From Kamptonema formosum PCC 10802 (GTDB taxonomy: Bacteria; Cyanobacteriota; Cyanobacteriia; Cyanobacteriales; Oscillatoriaceae), in the NCBI RefSeq assembly GCF_000332335.1, contig NZ_KB235948.1, positions 2,307,878 to 2,371,877 of the forward strand: a DNA stretch of 64,000 nt, in the 5' to 3' direction. Each line of letters begins with the position of its first letter. Position 1 is the first letter of the stretch. A model generated the notes under the pieces. That model searched no databases and was not told the DNA's origin. It saw only the letters and a program-made list of their open reading frames with translations. A program made the translations under genes and the position numbers. Below, piece by piece: positions 40,401 to 50,600 of the stretch.

Positions 40401-42751
40401 GCAGCTTTGCGCTCGGTGATATCCATCATCGAGCCGATCGTGCGCACCGGCTTCCCCCGGGCGTCACGCACGACAAACCGCCGGTCAATTACCAGGGCGT
40501 AAGAATTGTCCGCGCGGCGGTAGCGGTACTCGCCCGACCAAATTTCCCCACCGCTGTCGATAACCTCTTGAACGCCGGCGCTCACCCTCTCCCTGTCTTC
40601 TGGGTGTGTGCGCTCGTACCGCCAAGCGGCAGTGGGCTCAACTTCCTCTAGCGAGTAGCCGAAAAGTGTCCGCACGCCTTCGTTCCACTCCACTTCATCG
40701 GTCAGCAAATTCCAGTCCCAGATCGCATCATTTGTGGCTCGCGTCACCAGCCGGTAGCGCATTTCTCTCTCCCGCAACTCTTCCTCGACGCGCTGGCGCT
40801 CAGCAATTTTTTTGTTCAATTGCCTGATGACGTGCCTTAACTGAACCGTTCGCGCCTCGACTCTGGTTTCTAGCGCTTCGTTGCTCGAACGCAGCGCTTC
40901 CTCCGCCTGCTTGCGGCGAGTAATGTCGGTAACTGTTCCGTCAATTCGGACAGGCGTTCCGCTTTCCGAGCGAGCCAGACTCAAATGGGCGCGAACCCAG
41001 CGCACCTCAAGAGCCGGTCGCACAATCCGGTATTCTATTTCTTGATTGCAGCCGCCTGATAAAAGCACCTTCAGAGCGCTTTGCAGCTGCAGCCGGTCTT
41101 TCGGGTGAGCCACTTCTATCCAGAGGTGCCGGTTGGAGAAAAACTCTCTCGGAGGGTGCCCATAAACTTTTTCGACGGCGGGGTTGAGGTAAAGCACCTC
41201 GAAAGTCCCGGCATCCACTGACCAAACTGCGCTGTCGAGGGAATTGAGAATGCTGTTGAGCCGCGCTTCGCTCTCCTGCAATGCCGCCTCCGCCAGCGAG
41301 CGCACAGCAATCTCTCGCTGCAATTCACGGAGGGCGCTATTTAATTCCTCTGTCCGCTGGCTGACTCGCATTTCTAGCTCTTGGTTGAGCCGTTTGAGAT
41401 TCTCCTGAGCCTGTTTTGCGGGTGTGATGTCGCGAGCGACTCCATACAGTAACCCTTCTTCCGGCACCGGCACAGCTGTCCACGCCAGCCACTTGTAAGA
41501 GCCGTCTTTGCTGCGATAGCGATTCTCGAAGCTGCCCGAAATTCCGCTGCTGGCAAGTTTCTGCATTTCCGCAGCAGTTGCCTCTCGCTCCTCAGGATGG
41601 AGAAACGCCAGGTACGGTTTGCGAAGCAGCTGTTCACGGCTGTAGCCGAGTGTTCTTTCAAAGGCGGGATCGATCCGCCTGAAATAGCCGTCGGCACCGG
41701 CAATGCAAAGCATGTCGGAGGAGAGGTTGAAGAAGCGCTCCATCTCCGCTTGAGAGCGCTTGATTTCCTCTAGGGATGCAGCGACGCACCCGATCAGCTG
41801 GTTCAGCGAATTTGTCAGCTGCCCGATTTCATCAAAGCTTTCCACCGGCACCCTCAGGTCAAAGTTGCCTTCCGCCGTGACGCGCCGGGCGATTTCGGTC
41901 GCGATTCTCACCGGGCGCGCTATCGCCCGACTGGTTCGCCGCGCCAGAATCACCGCCAGCGCCACTGACAGCACAATGCTAGCGCCAACCGTGCCGATTC
42001 GCAGTAACTGCGCCTCTCGCAACGCGACTCCAGCCGAGCCCTCTTCCTGCGCCGCACGCGACAGCAGTTTGGTCAAGCCCTCCTCAAACTCCTCCAGCTC
42101 AACTCTTCCCCCAGAGCCGGCTTGCCTCCCCCACTCTGCTGGAGCGTCAAATTTCTTTGACTGCCCAGAGGCTGTCCCCATTTGCTCTAGGAGCGCTTCC
42201 AGTCGTTGCGTGCCGGCTTCGGCACTCCCCCCATAAACCCGCAGAAATTCTCCCACCTCTGCAGCTCCTGCATCCCCCTTTCGGAACACTTCCGCTCCTC
42301 CAGAAGATTTCAATTCCGCCAACAGAGCCTTTAGCCGGTCCAGCGCCTGCCGCATTTCAGCTTTTTCGCTTTCCATCCCGCCTGGGGAACCCTTTTGCAT
42401 TTCGCTCCCCAAAACCGTAAAATTTTGACTGAACTTTTGAAAAGTTTGCTGCCGCTCCCTCAACTCCAGCACAGCAACTTTCAACTTGAACAGCACGATT
42501 CGCTGTTCTTCCTCGCTGTGTTTGCGAGCCAGCGCCTGCGTTTGGCCCCACTCTCCCGCCAGCAGCCCCGCACCCGCTCCCAAAACCGCTATCCCAACTG
42601 TCAGGGCATACCCATACCCAATCTTTTTCCCAATGCTTGCGCGACTGAGCCGCAGCTCCCCCCACTGTTTATTAAATTTTCTTAAAAGTTTCTCCCCTAT
42701 GGCAAAAGACAAAAGACCGGGGTTAGGGCAGCTTTGACTTGGGTCAGTCAT
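37472..42751 (-). CDS. Membrane sensor histidine kinase: HAMP, 4 PAS, 3 GAF
   Basis: About 1759 residues. Membrane helix 1 (about 48-68) and helix 2 (about 255-275) bracket a roughly 185-residue outer domain; then HAMP (276-330), PAS1, a coiled coil, PAS2-PAS4, GAF1 (CNELATSAEALQSCLEEICA), GAF2 (SLELDTILETAVREIHRQL), GAF3 (MLHQCAEAAVRHLDAAFARI), a HisKA domain with H1509 in GIAHEINNPVNFIHGN, and a HATPase domain with N box (NILSNAADALLE), DNGPGIP and GSGLGLS. ATG 42751 is chosen because AAAGG lies 8-12 bases upstream. It is a paralogue of the kinase at 43367-46906: helices, HAMP, PAS1-2 and catalytic domains match closely, with extra PAS and GAF units here. Unlike its paralogue, its ATPase domain has no repeat insertion. 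Confidence 0.93.
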   Translation of the reverse strand: MTDPSQSCPNPGLLSFAIGEKLLRKFNKQWGELRLSRASIGKKIGYGYALTVGIAVLGAGAGLLAGEWGQTQALARKHSEEEQRIVLFKLKVAVLELRERQQTFQKFSQNFTVLGSEMQKGSPGGMESEKAEMRQALDRLKALLAELKSSGGAEVFRKGDAGAAEVGEFLRVYGGSAEAGTQRLEALLEQMGTASGQSKKFDAPAEWGRQAGSGGRVELEEFEEGLTKLLSRAAQEEGSAGVALREAQLLRIGTVGASIVLSVALAVILARRTSRAIARPVRIATEIARRVTAEGNFDLRVPVESFDEIGQLTNSLNQLIGCVAASLEEIKRSQAEMERFFNLSSDMLCIAGADGYFRRIDPAFERTLGYSREQLLRKPYLAFLHPEEREATAAEMQKLASSGISGSFENRYRSKDGSYKWLAWTAVPVPEEGLLYGVARDITPAKQAQENLKRLNQELEMRVSQRTEELNSALRELQREIAVRSLAEAALQESEARLNSILNSLDSAVWSVDAGTFEVLYLNPAVEKVYGHPPREFFSNRHLWIEVAHPKDRLQLQSALKVLLSGGCNQEIEYRIVRPALEVRWVRAHLSLARSESGTPVRIDGTVTDITRRKQAEEALRSSNEALETRVEARTVQLRHVIRQLNKKIAERQRVEEELREREMRYRLVTRATNDAIWDWNLLTDEVEWNEGVRTLFGYSLEEVEPTAAWRYERTHPEDRERVSAGVQEVIDSGGEIWSGEYRYRRADNSYALVIDRRFVVRDARGKPVRTIGSMMDITERKAAEVALRRSLQELSDIKLALDQTSIVAITDPKGTITYVNDKFCEISKYSREELLGQDHRILNSGYHPKEFFKDLWSAIARGEVWKGEIKNRAKDGSYYWVHSGIVPFLDDSGKPVQYLAIRTDITQRKQAEEALREKNRVVQLLQRMAVACNELATSAEALQSCLEEICAFTGWPVGQVYLPDATGNLAPAKIWHIKDPERFQTFRTITEATCFAPGIGLPGRVLASGKAMWCANVSEEPFWMRRAEDLGIKAGFAFPVLVGAEVVAVLEFFSPEARDRDEQLLEIVGNIGTQLGRVIERERSQKALRESEARFRDLAVHEELLNSLAYQIRNSLELDTILETAVREIHRQLEIDICTFGWYRSNMAEPRWEVIQEAKNISAPSWLGLVPAETFRPLSEKLQRLEIFRVDDVRTESDPQLQQLLFASGNCSILSLPVETQSGEIGALHCVRCQKARPWSDSELELLSRIANQLAIAINQAELYARARNSSHLAREKATQLEFALEEVRETEKALAEQVRLATFRAEVDSAFGQSDTLQNMLHQCAEAAVRHLDAAFARIWTLNFEENVLELQVSAGMYTHINGSHSRVPVGKFKIGSIAHERKPHLTNSVQDDPRVSDKAWALREGMVAFAGYPLMVEGQVVGAIAMFARKPLSDATLKALELAASEIAMWVKRKQAEDALQKSEAELRQKTEELENALHQLQQTQAQLIQAEKMSSIGQMVAGIAHEINNPVNFIHGNIQHTDKYIEDLLGLVRLFQEEYPHPTLEIQAKQEAIDLEFLADDLPKMLLSMKVGTQRIRQLVLSLRNFSRLDEAEVKEVDLHSGIENTLLILQHRLKKGIEVVKEYGDLPLVECYPAQLNQVFMNILSNAADALLEKSMQAEKQIVIRTEPVGPHHLRVRIRDNGPGIPAGIKNKIFDPFFTTKPVGQGSGLGLSICYQIVAKHGGRIEVNSEPGEGTEFAITVPVRRLSERSANLT

Positions 42752-43366
42752 GGCAATCACCTTTCAGGACAGCATTCCTTTTCATTTTCCAGCTTAATCT
42801 AAAGTGGGGGTTAAAAATCTAAAAATTGCCTTAAGTTTCAACTTAGCCGACCGCCCATCAGCAAAATAATCCCTCTTCCGACTGGGTTTTACAGCCGGTT
42901 TCGGAGTGGGTGGGTGTTTAAGCTATAGGCTACTGTTGCAGAAAGCTTCAGCTCCAACTTGGCTAAACCTTCGATAGGCCGGTTCGCACAGATTCACTCA
43001 ATCGATATTTCGCGAAATGCAGTACATCTACTTAAGCGCCTGTCCTACCCGTATATAGTGGAATTTACCACCTAAATGTGAAGATCTCGTGAAGACAGCA
43101 AAGAAGGGTTTTAAATTTAAGTAACAAATGGGTGAGTGCCGGAAAAACAGGTCTTCCAATAATCTATGCCCTGCGGCTGTGTCCTGAGCCCAAAGATAGA
43201 AAGTGCCCGCTTGAGTTGAGAGTCGAATTAATGCCGGTCGCTAAACTTATTAGAGTGCGTGGCGCATGGGGCATGGCGCTCATGGCATGGCGCATCATGG
43301 AAGACTCACAGCTTTTTGCCCAATGCCCCATCGCCCACTGCCCCAATGCCCATGTCCCGCTATATA
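42752..43366. other. Intergenic region between the paralogous kinases
   Basis: About 615 bp. Holds a sequence conserved upstream of both kinases (43075-43098) and an octamer tract (43258-43362) of GGGGCATGGCGC and TGCCCCAATGCCC units in both orientations. No supported gene. Confidence 0.6.
43075..43098 (-). promoter_or_regulatory. Conserved upstream motif of the paralogous kinase genes, copy 1
   Basis: AATGTGAAGATCTCGTGAAG followed by ACAG, 324 bp before the start codon of the kinase at 37472-42751. The matching copy (47259-47282) lies 353 bp before the paralogue's start. The surrounding 60 bp is also similar. It may be a duplicated promoter or operator. Confidence 0.45.
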
Positions 43367-46300
43367 TTAAGACGCACCGGCAGCAGTGGCGGGCAACTGC
43401 TTCACCGGCACCACAACCGCAAACTCCGTTCCCTCACCGGGTTGGGAAACTACCCTGATTTCTCCCCCATGCTTTTCCACCATCTGGTAGCATATAGAAA
43501 GTCCCAGCCCCGTGCCTTGCCCTATGGGCTTGGTAGTGAAGAAGGGGTCAAAAATCTTGTCTTGGATGGCCGGCGAAATTCCTGGGCCATTATCCCCAAT
43601 CACGATCGCAACATGGGATTTGGGGATTGGGGATTGGGGATTGGGGATTGGGGATTTTGGATTTTGGATTTTGGATTGACTGTTCAATGCCCGATGCGCC
43701 ATGCCCGATGCGCCAGGGGCGATGCCCCACGCCCCATTCCCCACCTCGGTGCGAATCCAAATCGCAGGGGATGGGCCATTGCGCGGGGGGGATTGTGTTA
43801 CTGCTTCCCCACCCTCGATGCCCGATGCCCGGTGCCCCATTTCCAAAGCGTCAATGGCATTGCTGAGAATATTCATAAACACCTGGTTGAGCCCGGCAGG
43901 GTAGCACTCAAGCAGTGGCAAGTCTCCGTACTCCTTGATCACTTCAATCCCTGAGAGCCGGTGATTCAGGATTAACAGCGTACTGTCGAGGCCGGAGTGC
44001 AGGTCAACCTCTTTCATCTCCGCTTCATCCAGGCGCGAGAAGTTGCGCAGGGACAGCACCAGCTGGCGAATCCGCTCCGTTCCCACTCTCATGGAATTCA
44101 GGAGCTTGGGCAAGTCTTCTGCCAGAAAGGCCAGGTCAATCTCTTCGAGCTTGGCTCGAAGTTCAGGAATGGGGTTGGGGCAGTGTTCCTGGTAGAGCAG
44201 CGCCAGTTCCAGCAACTCCTGAACGTAGGAGTGGGCGTGTCTGAGGTTGCCGTGGATAAAGTTCACGGGGTTATTGATTTCATGAGCCAAGCCGGCTACC
44301 ATCTGGCCCAGGCTTGACATCTTTTCGCTCTGAATCAGCTGCGCTTGAGTTTGCTTGAGTTCCTCCAGCGCCAGCAAGAGCTGGCCTGCTTTTTCCGTGG
44401 CGAGACGGGCAGAATTTTGGGCGGAGGCGTAGAGTTCCGCTTGGCTGATGGCGAGCGCCAGCTGCTGGCAAACCGCCTGCAGCAGTTCCACTTCACTGTC
44501 AAGCCACGATCGGGCACCGCTGTGCTGGGCGCAGGCAATCACACCCTTGGCACCAGAGGGCGTCTGCACCGGCACATCCAAAAAAGAGGTGTAGCCCAAA
44601 CACTGAAAGAATTGCCGCTCTACTGGATCGGAGATGGCGGCGACATCATCTATCCGGTAGATTTCCAGATTAAACAGCTTTTGTGCCACCGTTCCTGTGG
44701 CGTCAGCAGGGTAGTAACCCAGCAAGGACGGCAAGTCGGGATTCTTGGCTTCATGGGCCACATGCCAGACCGGCGGCTGCGCCTCGGGGAGATACCAAAT
44801 AAACAGGCACCAGTCGGTTTGCAGCAAGGAGCGAATCTGGATGGCGGCGGTTTCCAGGATCGTGTCGAGATCCAGAGACTGGCGGATTTGACCGGCTAGC
44901 CGGTAGAGCAATTCTTCGCGCTGGACTTTTTGCCGCAACTGCGCCTCACTTCGCCGCTGCGCCTCCTCCGCTTGCTTGCGCTCTGCGATTTCCCCCTGCA
45001 GCTGCTGGTTGGTTTCGGTGAGTGCTACAGTCCGCTGCGCCACCCGCTCTTCCAGGTGTTCCTGATACTGTCGCAGCGCCTCTTCCGCCCGCTTGCGACG
45101 AGTGATGTCGGTAACGATGCTGTCAATGCGGACAGGGGTGCCGCTGCCATCTTTTACGAGGTTAGATTGGTCGTGAACCCAGCGCACCTCAAGAGCCGGC
45201 AGCACGATCCGGTATTCTGTTTCTATCCTGCCGGTGGAGAAAAGCACCGTGAAATCCCTCTCCACCCCCTGCCGGTCTTCCGGGTGAACAGCCTCCAGCC
45301 AGCTCAGGCTGTTCAAGAACTCTTGCGGAGGACGCCCGTAAACTTTTTCGGCGGCGGGGTTGAGGTAAAGCAGCTCAAACGTGGTGGCGTCCACCGAACG
45401 CACCACGCTTTCGAGAGAATTGAGTATGCCGTTGAGCCGCGCTTCGCTCTTCTGCAAAGCTGCCTCTGCCTGCCGGCGCACAGCCATTTCCCCCTGCAGC
45501 GCTCTCACTGTATCATTTAACTCGGCTGTCCGCTCCTCAACTCGCATTTCTAGCTGTTCGTTGAGCTGTTTGAGCGCTTCTTCTGCCCGCTTTGCCGGCG
45601 TCATGTCGCGCCCCACGGCATACACTAAACCTTTCTCAATAACCGGCACATAAGTCCAAGCCAGCCACTTGTAGGAACCGTCTTTGCAGGGATACCTATT
45701 CTCCACGAAGCCAGCCGCTCCACTGGCAAAAAACTTTCGCGCTTCAGCGCAAATCGCCGCTCTATCGGAGGGCTGAATGCTCTCAAAGTACGGGTTAAAA
45801 AGAAACTCTTCCGGGCTGTAGCCGAGGGTTTTTTCAAACGCTGGGTTCACCCGCCGGAAACAGCCATTCAAATCCGCAATGCAAAGCATGTCGAAAGAGA
45901 GGTTGAAGAAGCTGTCCAGCTCAGCTTTGGACTCCTCGATCTCCTCGATGGAACCCGCTACGCACTGGATCAGTTGGTTCAGGGAGTTCGTCAATTGCCC
46001 GATTTCATCCAATGTTTCCACCGGCACCCTCAGGTCAAAATTGCCTTCTGCGGTGACGCGGCGAGCGAGGGAGGTGGCAATTTGCAGGGGGCGAGCAATC
46101 GCCCGACTGGTGCGCAGCGCCAGAATTGCCGCCAGGGCGACTGACAGCAGAATGCTAGCGCCAACAATCTCAATGCGCACGAACTGCGCTTTTATCACGA
46201 GGGCTGTAGCCTCTTCTTCTTTCTCCGTGGCTTTCTCAATCAGTTGTGTTAAGTTCTCCTGAAAATCCTCCAGATGCACCGCCTCCAACGCGCCGGCAAA

Positions 46301-46906
46301 CTCCAGCATCGCCTTTGCATGTGGGGAAAATTCATCGGGCTGCAAACCGGCTGTATTGATTCGCTCTAGGAGCGCTTCTAGTCTTTGGATGTTGGCTTCT
46401 AGCCTCCCCCCGTAAATCCGCAGAAATTCTCTCATCTCCGCCGATTCTCTCTCTTTCTCGCTCAACCCTTCGGCTCCCACCCAAGATTTGACCCGGGCAA
46501 AATCTGCCTTTAGCTGGTCTATCCCCCGCCGCATCTCAGCTTTTTTTATCTCAATTTTAGCGGGCTCAATTTTGTGGGTATGCCCCGCAAATTGGAAGAG
46601 CAATTTGTACTGCTTTTCGCTCAGCTCCAGAACAGAGACTTTCAAATCGTACAGCAAGGGCTCTTCTTCAAATATTCTTGGATTTATCGCCTGTTTTTGG
46701 TAAGAGTCTCCTGCCAGGATACCCGCGCCGGTGCCCAAAACAGCTATCCCAATCGCTAGGGCATACCCACAGGCAATCTTTTGCCTGATGTTTAAGCCAT
46801 AGAGCCAGCGCTGTTTCCAGGTTTTATTAAAAGATTTTAAAGTTTTACTCTCACCTCCAACAGATAAAAAACCTTCTTTGATATGTGTTTTAATTTGCTC
46901 TTTCAT
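43367..46906 (-). CDS. Membrane sensor histidine kinase: HAMP, 2 PAS, GAF, with repeat-expanded ATPase domain
   Basis: About 1179 residues. Two membrane helices (about 47-67 and 255-275), HAMP, PAS1, a coiled coil, PAS2, a GAF domain (DLDTILETAAIQIRSLL), HisKA with H875 in GLAHEINNPVNFIHGN, and a HATPase domain with NILSNAIDALE, DNGPGIS and GTGLGLS. ATG 46906 is preferred: AAAGGTGCTGGCCATG repeats the leader arrangement of the downstream paralogue. Residues about 1017-1097 are encoded by octamer and heptamer repeats lying between the N box and G1 (43615-43855), which more than double the normal spacing. It is presumably still folded, as the insert falls in a surface loop. The signal is unknown. 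Confidence 0.92.
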   Translation of the reverse strand: MKEQIKTHIKEGFLSVGGESKTLKSFNKTWKQRWLYGLNIRQKIACGYALAIGIAVLGTGAGILAGDSYQKQAINPRIFEEEPLLYDLKVSVLELSEKQYKLLFQFAGHTHKIEPAKIEIKKAEMRRGIDQLKADFARVKSWVGAEGLSEKERESAEMREFLRIYGGRLEANIQRLEALLERINTAGLQPDEFSPHAKAMLEFAGALEAVHLEDFQENLTQLIEKATEKEEEATALVIKAQFVRIEIVGASILLSVALAAILALRTSRAIARPLQIATSLARRVTAEGNFDLRVPVETLDEIGQLTNSLNQLIQCVAGSIEEIEESKAELDSFFNLSFDMLCIADLNGCFRRVNPAFEKTLGYSPEEFLFNPYFESIQPSDRAAICAEARKFFASGAAGFVENRYPCKDGSYKWLAWTYVPVIEKGLVYAVGRDMTPAKRAEEALKQLNEQLEMRVEERTAELNDTVRALQGEMAVRRQAEAALQKSEARLNGILNSLESVVRSVDATTFELLYLNPAAEKVYGRPPQEFLNSLSWLEAVHPEDRQGVERDFTVLFSTGRIETEYRIVLPALEVRWVHDQSNLVKDGSGTPVRIDSIVTDITRRKRAEEALRQYQEHLEERVAQRTVALTETNQQLQGEIAERKQAEEAQRRSEAQLRQKVQREELLYRLAGQIRQSLDLDTILETAAIQIRSLLQTDWCLFIWYLPEAQPPVWHVAHEAKNPDLPSLLGYYPADATGTVAQKLFNLEIYRIDDVAAISDPVERQFFQCLGYTSFLDVPVQTPSGAKGVIACAQHSGARSWLDSEVELLQAVCQQLALAISQAELYASAQNSARLATEKAGQLLLALEELKQTQAQLIQSEKMSSLGQMVAGLAHEINNPVNFIHGNLRHAHSYVQELLELALLYQEHCPNPIPELRAKLEEIDLAFLAEDLPKLLNSMRVGTERIRQLVLSLRNFSRLDEAEMKEVDLHSGLDSTLLILNHRLSGIEVIKEYGDLPLLECYPAGLNQVFMNILSNAIDALEMGHRASGIEGGEAVTQSPPRNGPSPAIWIRTEVGNGAWGIAPGASGMAHRALNSQSKIQNPKSPIPNPQSPIPKSHVAIVIGDNGPGISPAIQDKIFDPFFTTKPIGQGTGLGLSICYQMVEKHGGEIRVVSQPGEGTEFAVVVPVKQLPATAAGAS
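43615..43855 (-). repeat. Octamer and heptamer repeats inserted in frame in a HATPase domain
   Basis: Heptamers GGGGATT (five or so) and TTTTGGA at 43615-43678 encode KIQNPKSPIPNPQSPIP. Octamer-like GATGCCCCACGCCCC and GATGCCCGATGCCCGGTGCC tracts at 43683-43745 and 43795-43850 encode the MGHRASG and MAHRAL parts. All lie between the N box and the DNGPG motif. Confidence 0.9.
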
Positions 46907-47258
46907 GGCCAGCACCTTTCCCGATAGCGCTCCTGTTTATCTCTAGACCGTAGCCTAAATTTGGACAGCCCCCGCAAATATTATGTAAAATATTAAAAAG
47001 GTTTTGGCGGTCAAATAAGAAAGCGAAATCATCCCTCCTAGGTTAAACGTTGAGCAGACTGCTCTCGAAGTAGGGGTGGGGTGAAGCTATACCATGCGGT
47101 TGTGGGAAGCCCCAGTCCCAAGTTAATCAACGCTTGAATGCGTAAGGCTTTCAGAAATTTTATCGAGCGGTACTTTCCGGCCAGTGTGGCATCAACTTGA
47201 GCGCCGCCGCTCTCCTCAACGCCCTGAACGACCGGTATTTATTGCAACCTATCACACA

Positions 47259-47282
47259 AATGTGAATATCTCGTGAAGACAG
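47259..47282 (-). promoter_or_regulatory. Conserved upstream motif of the paralogous kinase genes, copy 2
   Basis: AATGTGAATATCTCGTGAAG followed by ACAG; one mismatch to 43075-43098, in the same orientation and at nearly the same distance from the kinase start codon. Confidence 0.45.
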
Positions 47283-47378
47283 GCTGGAATGAGTGTAAAT
47301 TTTTGTAAAAAAAAGCGCATCAATATAATTGACCCCACTTCATACAAATTCATACTGCTGGAAGCAAGTTTCAGGGAG

Positions 47379-47474
47379 TATAGCAGCAGTCATATTGGTT
47401 AGAACAATAGAAGCTTCGGGAGCTCTGGAGCAAGGGAGGCCGGAATGTAGGTTTCCTAAATGCTTACTGCTATA
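47379..47474. mobile_element. MITE-like element, 96 bp
   Basis: Left end TATAGCAGCAGTCATATTGG, right end CTAAATGCTTACTGCTATA. Interior similar to 62482-62579 in the same orientation. Confidence 0.8.
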
Positions 47475-47539
47475 TAGACGTAGGGGGGGCGTCCGCCGAG
47501 CCTGAAGGTCTAATGTTCTAACCTAAGTGCATACGGTAC
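47471..47539. mobile_element. MITE-like half element joined to the previous one
   Basis: TATATAGACGTAGG...GGTCTAATGTTCTAACC ending TAAGTGCATACGGTA is the reverse complement of 62421-62490 with some changes. The junction shares the TATA of the neighbouring element. Confidence 0.7.
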
Positions 47540-47676
47540 TGAGCAACCCGGTTTCTTTAAGAAACCTTCCCAGCCTGAGGCTGGAAACGAGAGAATAGCA
47601 CCAGGCGCTGGCTTCTCAAAACTTGTGTGAGCGCGGCAAAGAGGGCATGGGAAAGATTTCAGCAATGCCCCATGCC

Positions 47677-50600
47677 CTATCTTCCATCACACAGGTGCCG
47701 GTCGCCCTCCGCCACCAGAGCATTCGTCCGCAAATAATCCCGCACCCGATCGCAGGCATAGGCAAGCTCGTCAAGATTGAGAATTTTCCCCACATCCCAC
47801 AGAATCACCGTGCGGTCGTCCCCTGCGGAGGCAATAGATTTGCCATCGGGGCTAAACGCCACCGCCCAAACATTCCCCTCATGTCCGGTGAGGGTTGTTA
47901 TTTCTGTCCCGTCTGTTTTCCAGAGTTTGAGTGCGCCGGTTGCGCCTCCCGCCACCAATATTTTCCCGTCCGGACTGAAATCAACCCCCATCATGCCTCT
48001 CGTGTTTCCCTTGAGGGTTTTGAGCAGCGCGCCATCGCTCGTCCAGAGTTTAATCGTGTCATCCATGCTGGCACTTGCCAAAGTGCTACCGTCCGGACTG
48101 ATAGTAACTCCCCAAATAGCGCTGCGATGACCTTCTAGAGTTTTGGAAAACCTGCCGTCAAGACTCCACAACCGAACAGTGACGTCGCCACTTGCGGAAA
48201 CCAGCCTCTGTCCGTCCGGGGTAAACTCTGCGTCAAGAACCCCGATCCGGTGTCCTGTGATAGTTCTCAGCAAGGTGCCATCCGCCTCCCACAGCCTCAC
48301 GGTTTTATCGTCGCTGGCAGAAGCGAGTAAGCGACCGTCCCGACTGGCGGAGATATGCAAAACTCCCGCCTCATGCCCTGTTATGCTTTTCAGCAGCGTC
48401 CCGTCGAACTGCCAGAATGCAATCGTTTTATCCTCACTGGAGGTAGCGAGTGCCCCCCTGAGAAAAGCAACGGAGCGAATGGCAGCCGGGTTGCCGGCAA
48501 AAGACTTTAGCAAGGTGCCGTCGGTCGCCCAGACTCTAACACTGCGATCGGAACTCGCTGAAGCTAGCATTCTCCCGTCGGGGCTGAAATTCACATCCCA
48601 AATGGTGCCGCCATGTCCGTAAAGGACTTTCGAGAAGGGGTTTGTCGGGTTCCAGAGTCGGGCGGTATTGTCGTCGCTGGCGGAAACCACGAGTTGAGTG
48701 TTGGGAATAAAGCTAACGCCGCGAATTCCAGATTGATGCCCTTTGAGGATTTTCAACAGCGTCCCGTCCGGTTTCCAGAGGCGGACGGTTCCGTCGGCGC
48801 TGGCGGACGCAATCACATCGCCTGCTGTGCTGGCGGCGACTTCAAACACTTCAGAATTGTGACCGCTGAGAGTTAGGAGCAGCGTTCCGTCGGGCTGCCA
48901 TATTTTTACAGTGCCGTCAGCGCTGCCTGAGACAATGGCGGGACGTTTTGTGCCGGCACGGCCTGCAAGGTATGCAAATTTAACGTCAAAAACGCCGGCC
49001 CTGTGCCCTTCCAGGGCTCTCACCAGTTCGCCGTCCCCGGTCCAGACTTTGACTGTGCCATCGATGCTGCCAGAGGCGAGCTGTTTTCCATCCGGACTGA
49101 AGGCAACCCCCCAAACCCCACCTTGATGTCCGCTCAGGGTTTTGAGGGGGTGGCCGTCAGCGCCCCACAGGCGAATGGTGCTGTCCTCACCGGCAGAGGC
49201 GATGCGCTGGCCGTCCGGACTCACCGCAATGTCCCAGATCGCACCGCTGTGTCCGGCAAAGATTTTGAGGAGTTTGCCCTGCCGGTGCCACAGATAAATG
49301 TTGCCGTCGAGGCTGGATGTCACCAGGCGCTGGCTGTCGGGAGTGAAACTGAGCGCGTGAACCGTCGCCGTGTGCGGGAGAGTTTGCGTCTCTGTGCCAT
49401 CGAGCTGCCAAAGTTTGACCGTTCGGTCGTTGCTGCCGGTGGCGACGAGCTGACCGTCCGGACTGGCATCCACTCCCAGAACCCAGCCGCTATGTCCCGA
49501 CAGGCGATTGAGTTCTGCCGTTCCGTAGATGGCTTGTTGCAGCACTTGCTGAACTTGAGATTGCAACTCGGGGCTGGAATGAGCGAGACTGTCGAGCCGG
49601 CGTCTGGCTTTAATCGCCGTCACCAGGGAATCTAATCGCTGTTGGGAGGCGAATTGCCCTGCGGATGAGGAGGTGAGGGCTTGAATTTCGCTCTGTGCGG
49701 CGCGGTGATATTGCCAGAGGGCGAAAGTGCTCGATGCGATCGCATCGAGAAGCGCCCCGCTCAGCGCTGCCATAAACCTCCGCTGTCGCTTGGCTGTTTC
49801 GAGTTCTAAAACTAGCCGCTTGCGCTCTGAATCCAGTCGGGCTTCCACTTCTGTTAGCCGAGCCGCTTCTAGAGCTTGCTGCACTTCAAGCCGGTCTAAC
49901 TCACCAGAAGCTGCTAAAAAGTGGCAGTCTAAGTCGCTCAAACTTTTTCCCTGCGCCCAGAGTTGGGCGTCTTTGAAAGCTTGCCCCCTGAGAAGGCGCG
50001 ATTCATCGGTCTGTTTCGAGCCAACCCAGGCATGCAGCGCCTGTGAGTAGGGGCGCAAGGAAGCAAGCTGTTGGCTCACCCACTCCAGGTTGAAGACTTC
50101 TTGATAAATTCGGTTTCTTACCTTCAGTGCGCCTCCCTCTTTCACGACTAATCCCGATAGCAACAGTTCGATTTGCTCTCGACTGTCATCGCAGGGTATG
50201 GGCGTGCCGGCACCCGCTCCGGCGCTTTGCCAGATTTGCTGGTAGAGTCCCAGCAATCTGCCGGCTCGCTGTTCATTTCTCAGGAGCCGATCTCGTATGG
50301 TCCGCAAATGCTCTGGCTCATCTTGGGATTCCCAGCTGGTGACGATCCGCTCTCGCGCCACAACTTCCACCCAAAATCCCTCTGTATCGGGCGGAATCTT
50401 CAAAGGGCCAAGAATTGTATTTTGGCTGGCGAGCAGGACCTGCTGGCACAGCTTTTGGCTGAGAAACGGCTGCCCTCCTGTCCACGCTAATATTTCTTTC
50501 AGAACGGCTTCGGCGTTCTCGATATGATCCGACAGTCCTTTGGCAAGTGGCTGCGCTTCCTCCAGGGAAAACCCCTGCAAGTCTATCGCTCGCCCAATAT

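Larger units (their letters stand above)
46907..47676. other. Intergenic region with MITE-like elements
   Basis: Holds the conserved upstream motif (47259-47282), two adjacent MITE-like elements (47379-47474 and 47471-47539), a damaged AAACCCGGTTTCTT palindrome (47547-47567) and GCATGGG/ATGCCCCATGCCC octamers (47645-47678). No supported gene. Confidence 0.6.

Noticed and set aside
43132-43458. 108-codon frame upstream of the kinase at 43367
   Set aside because: Consists largely of octamer repeats and overlaps the 3' end of the kinase on the other strand.
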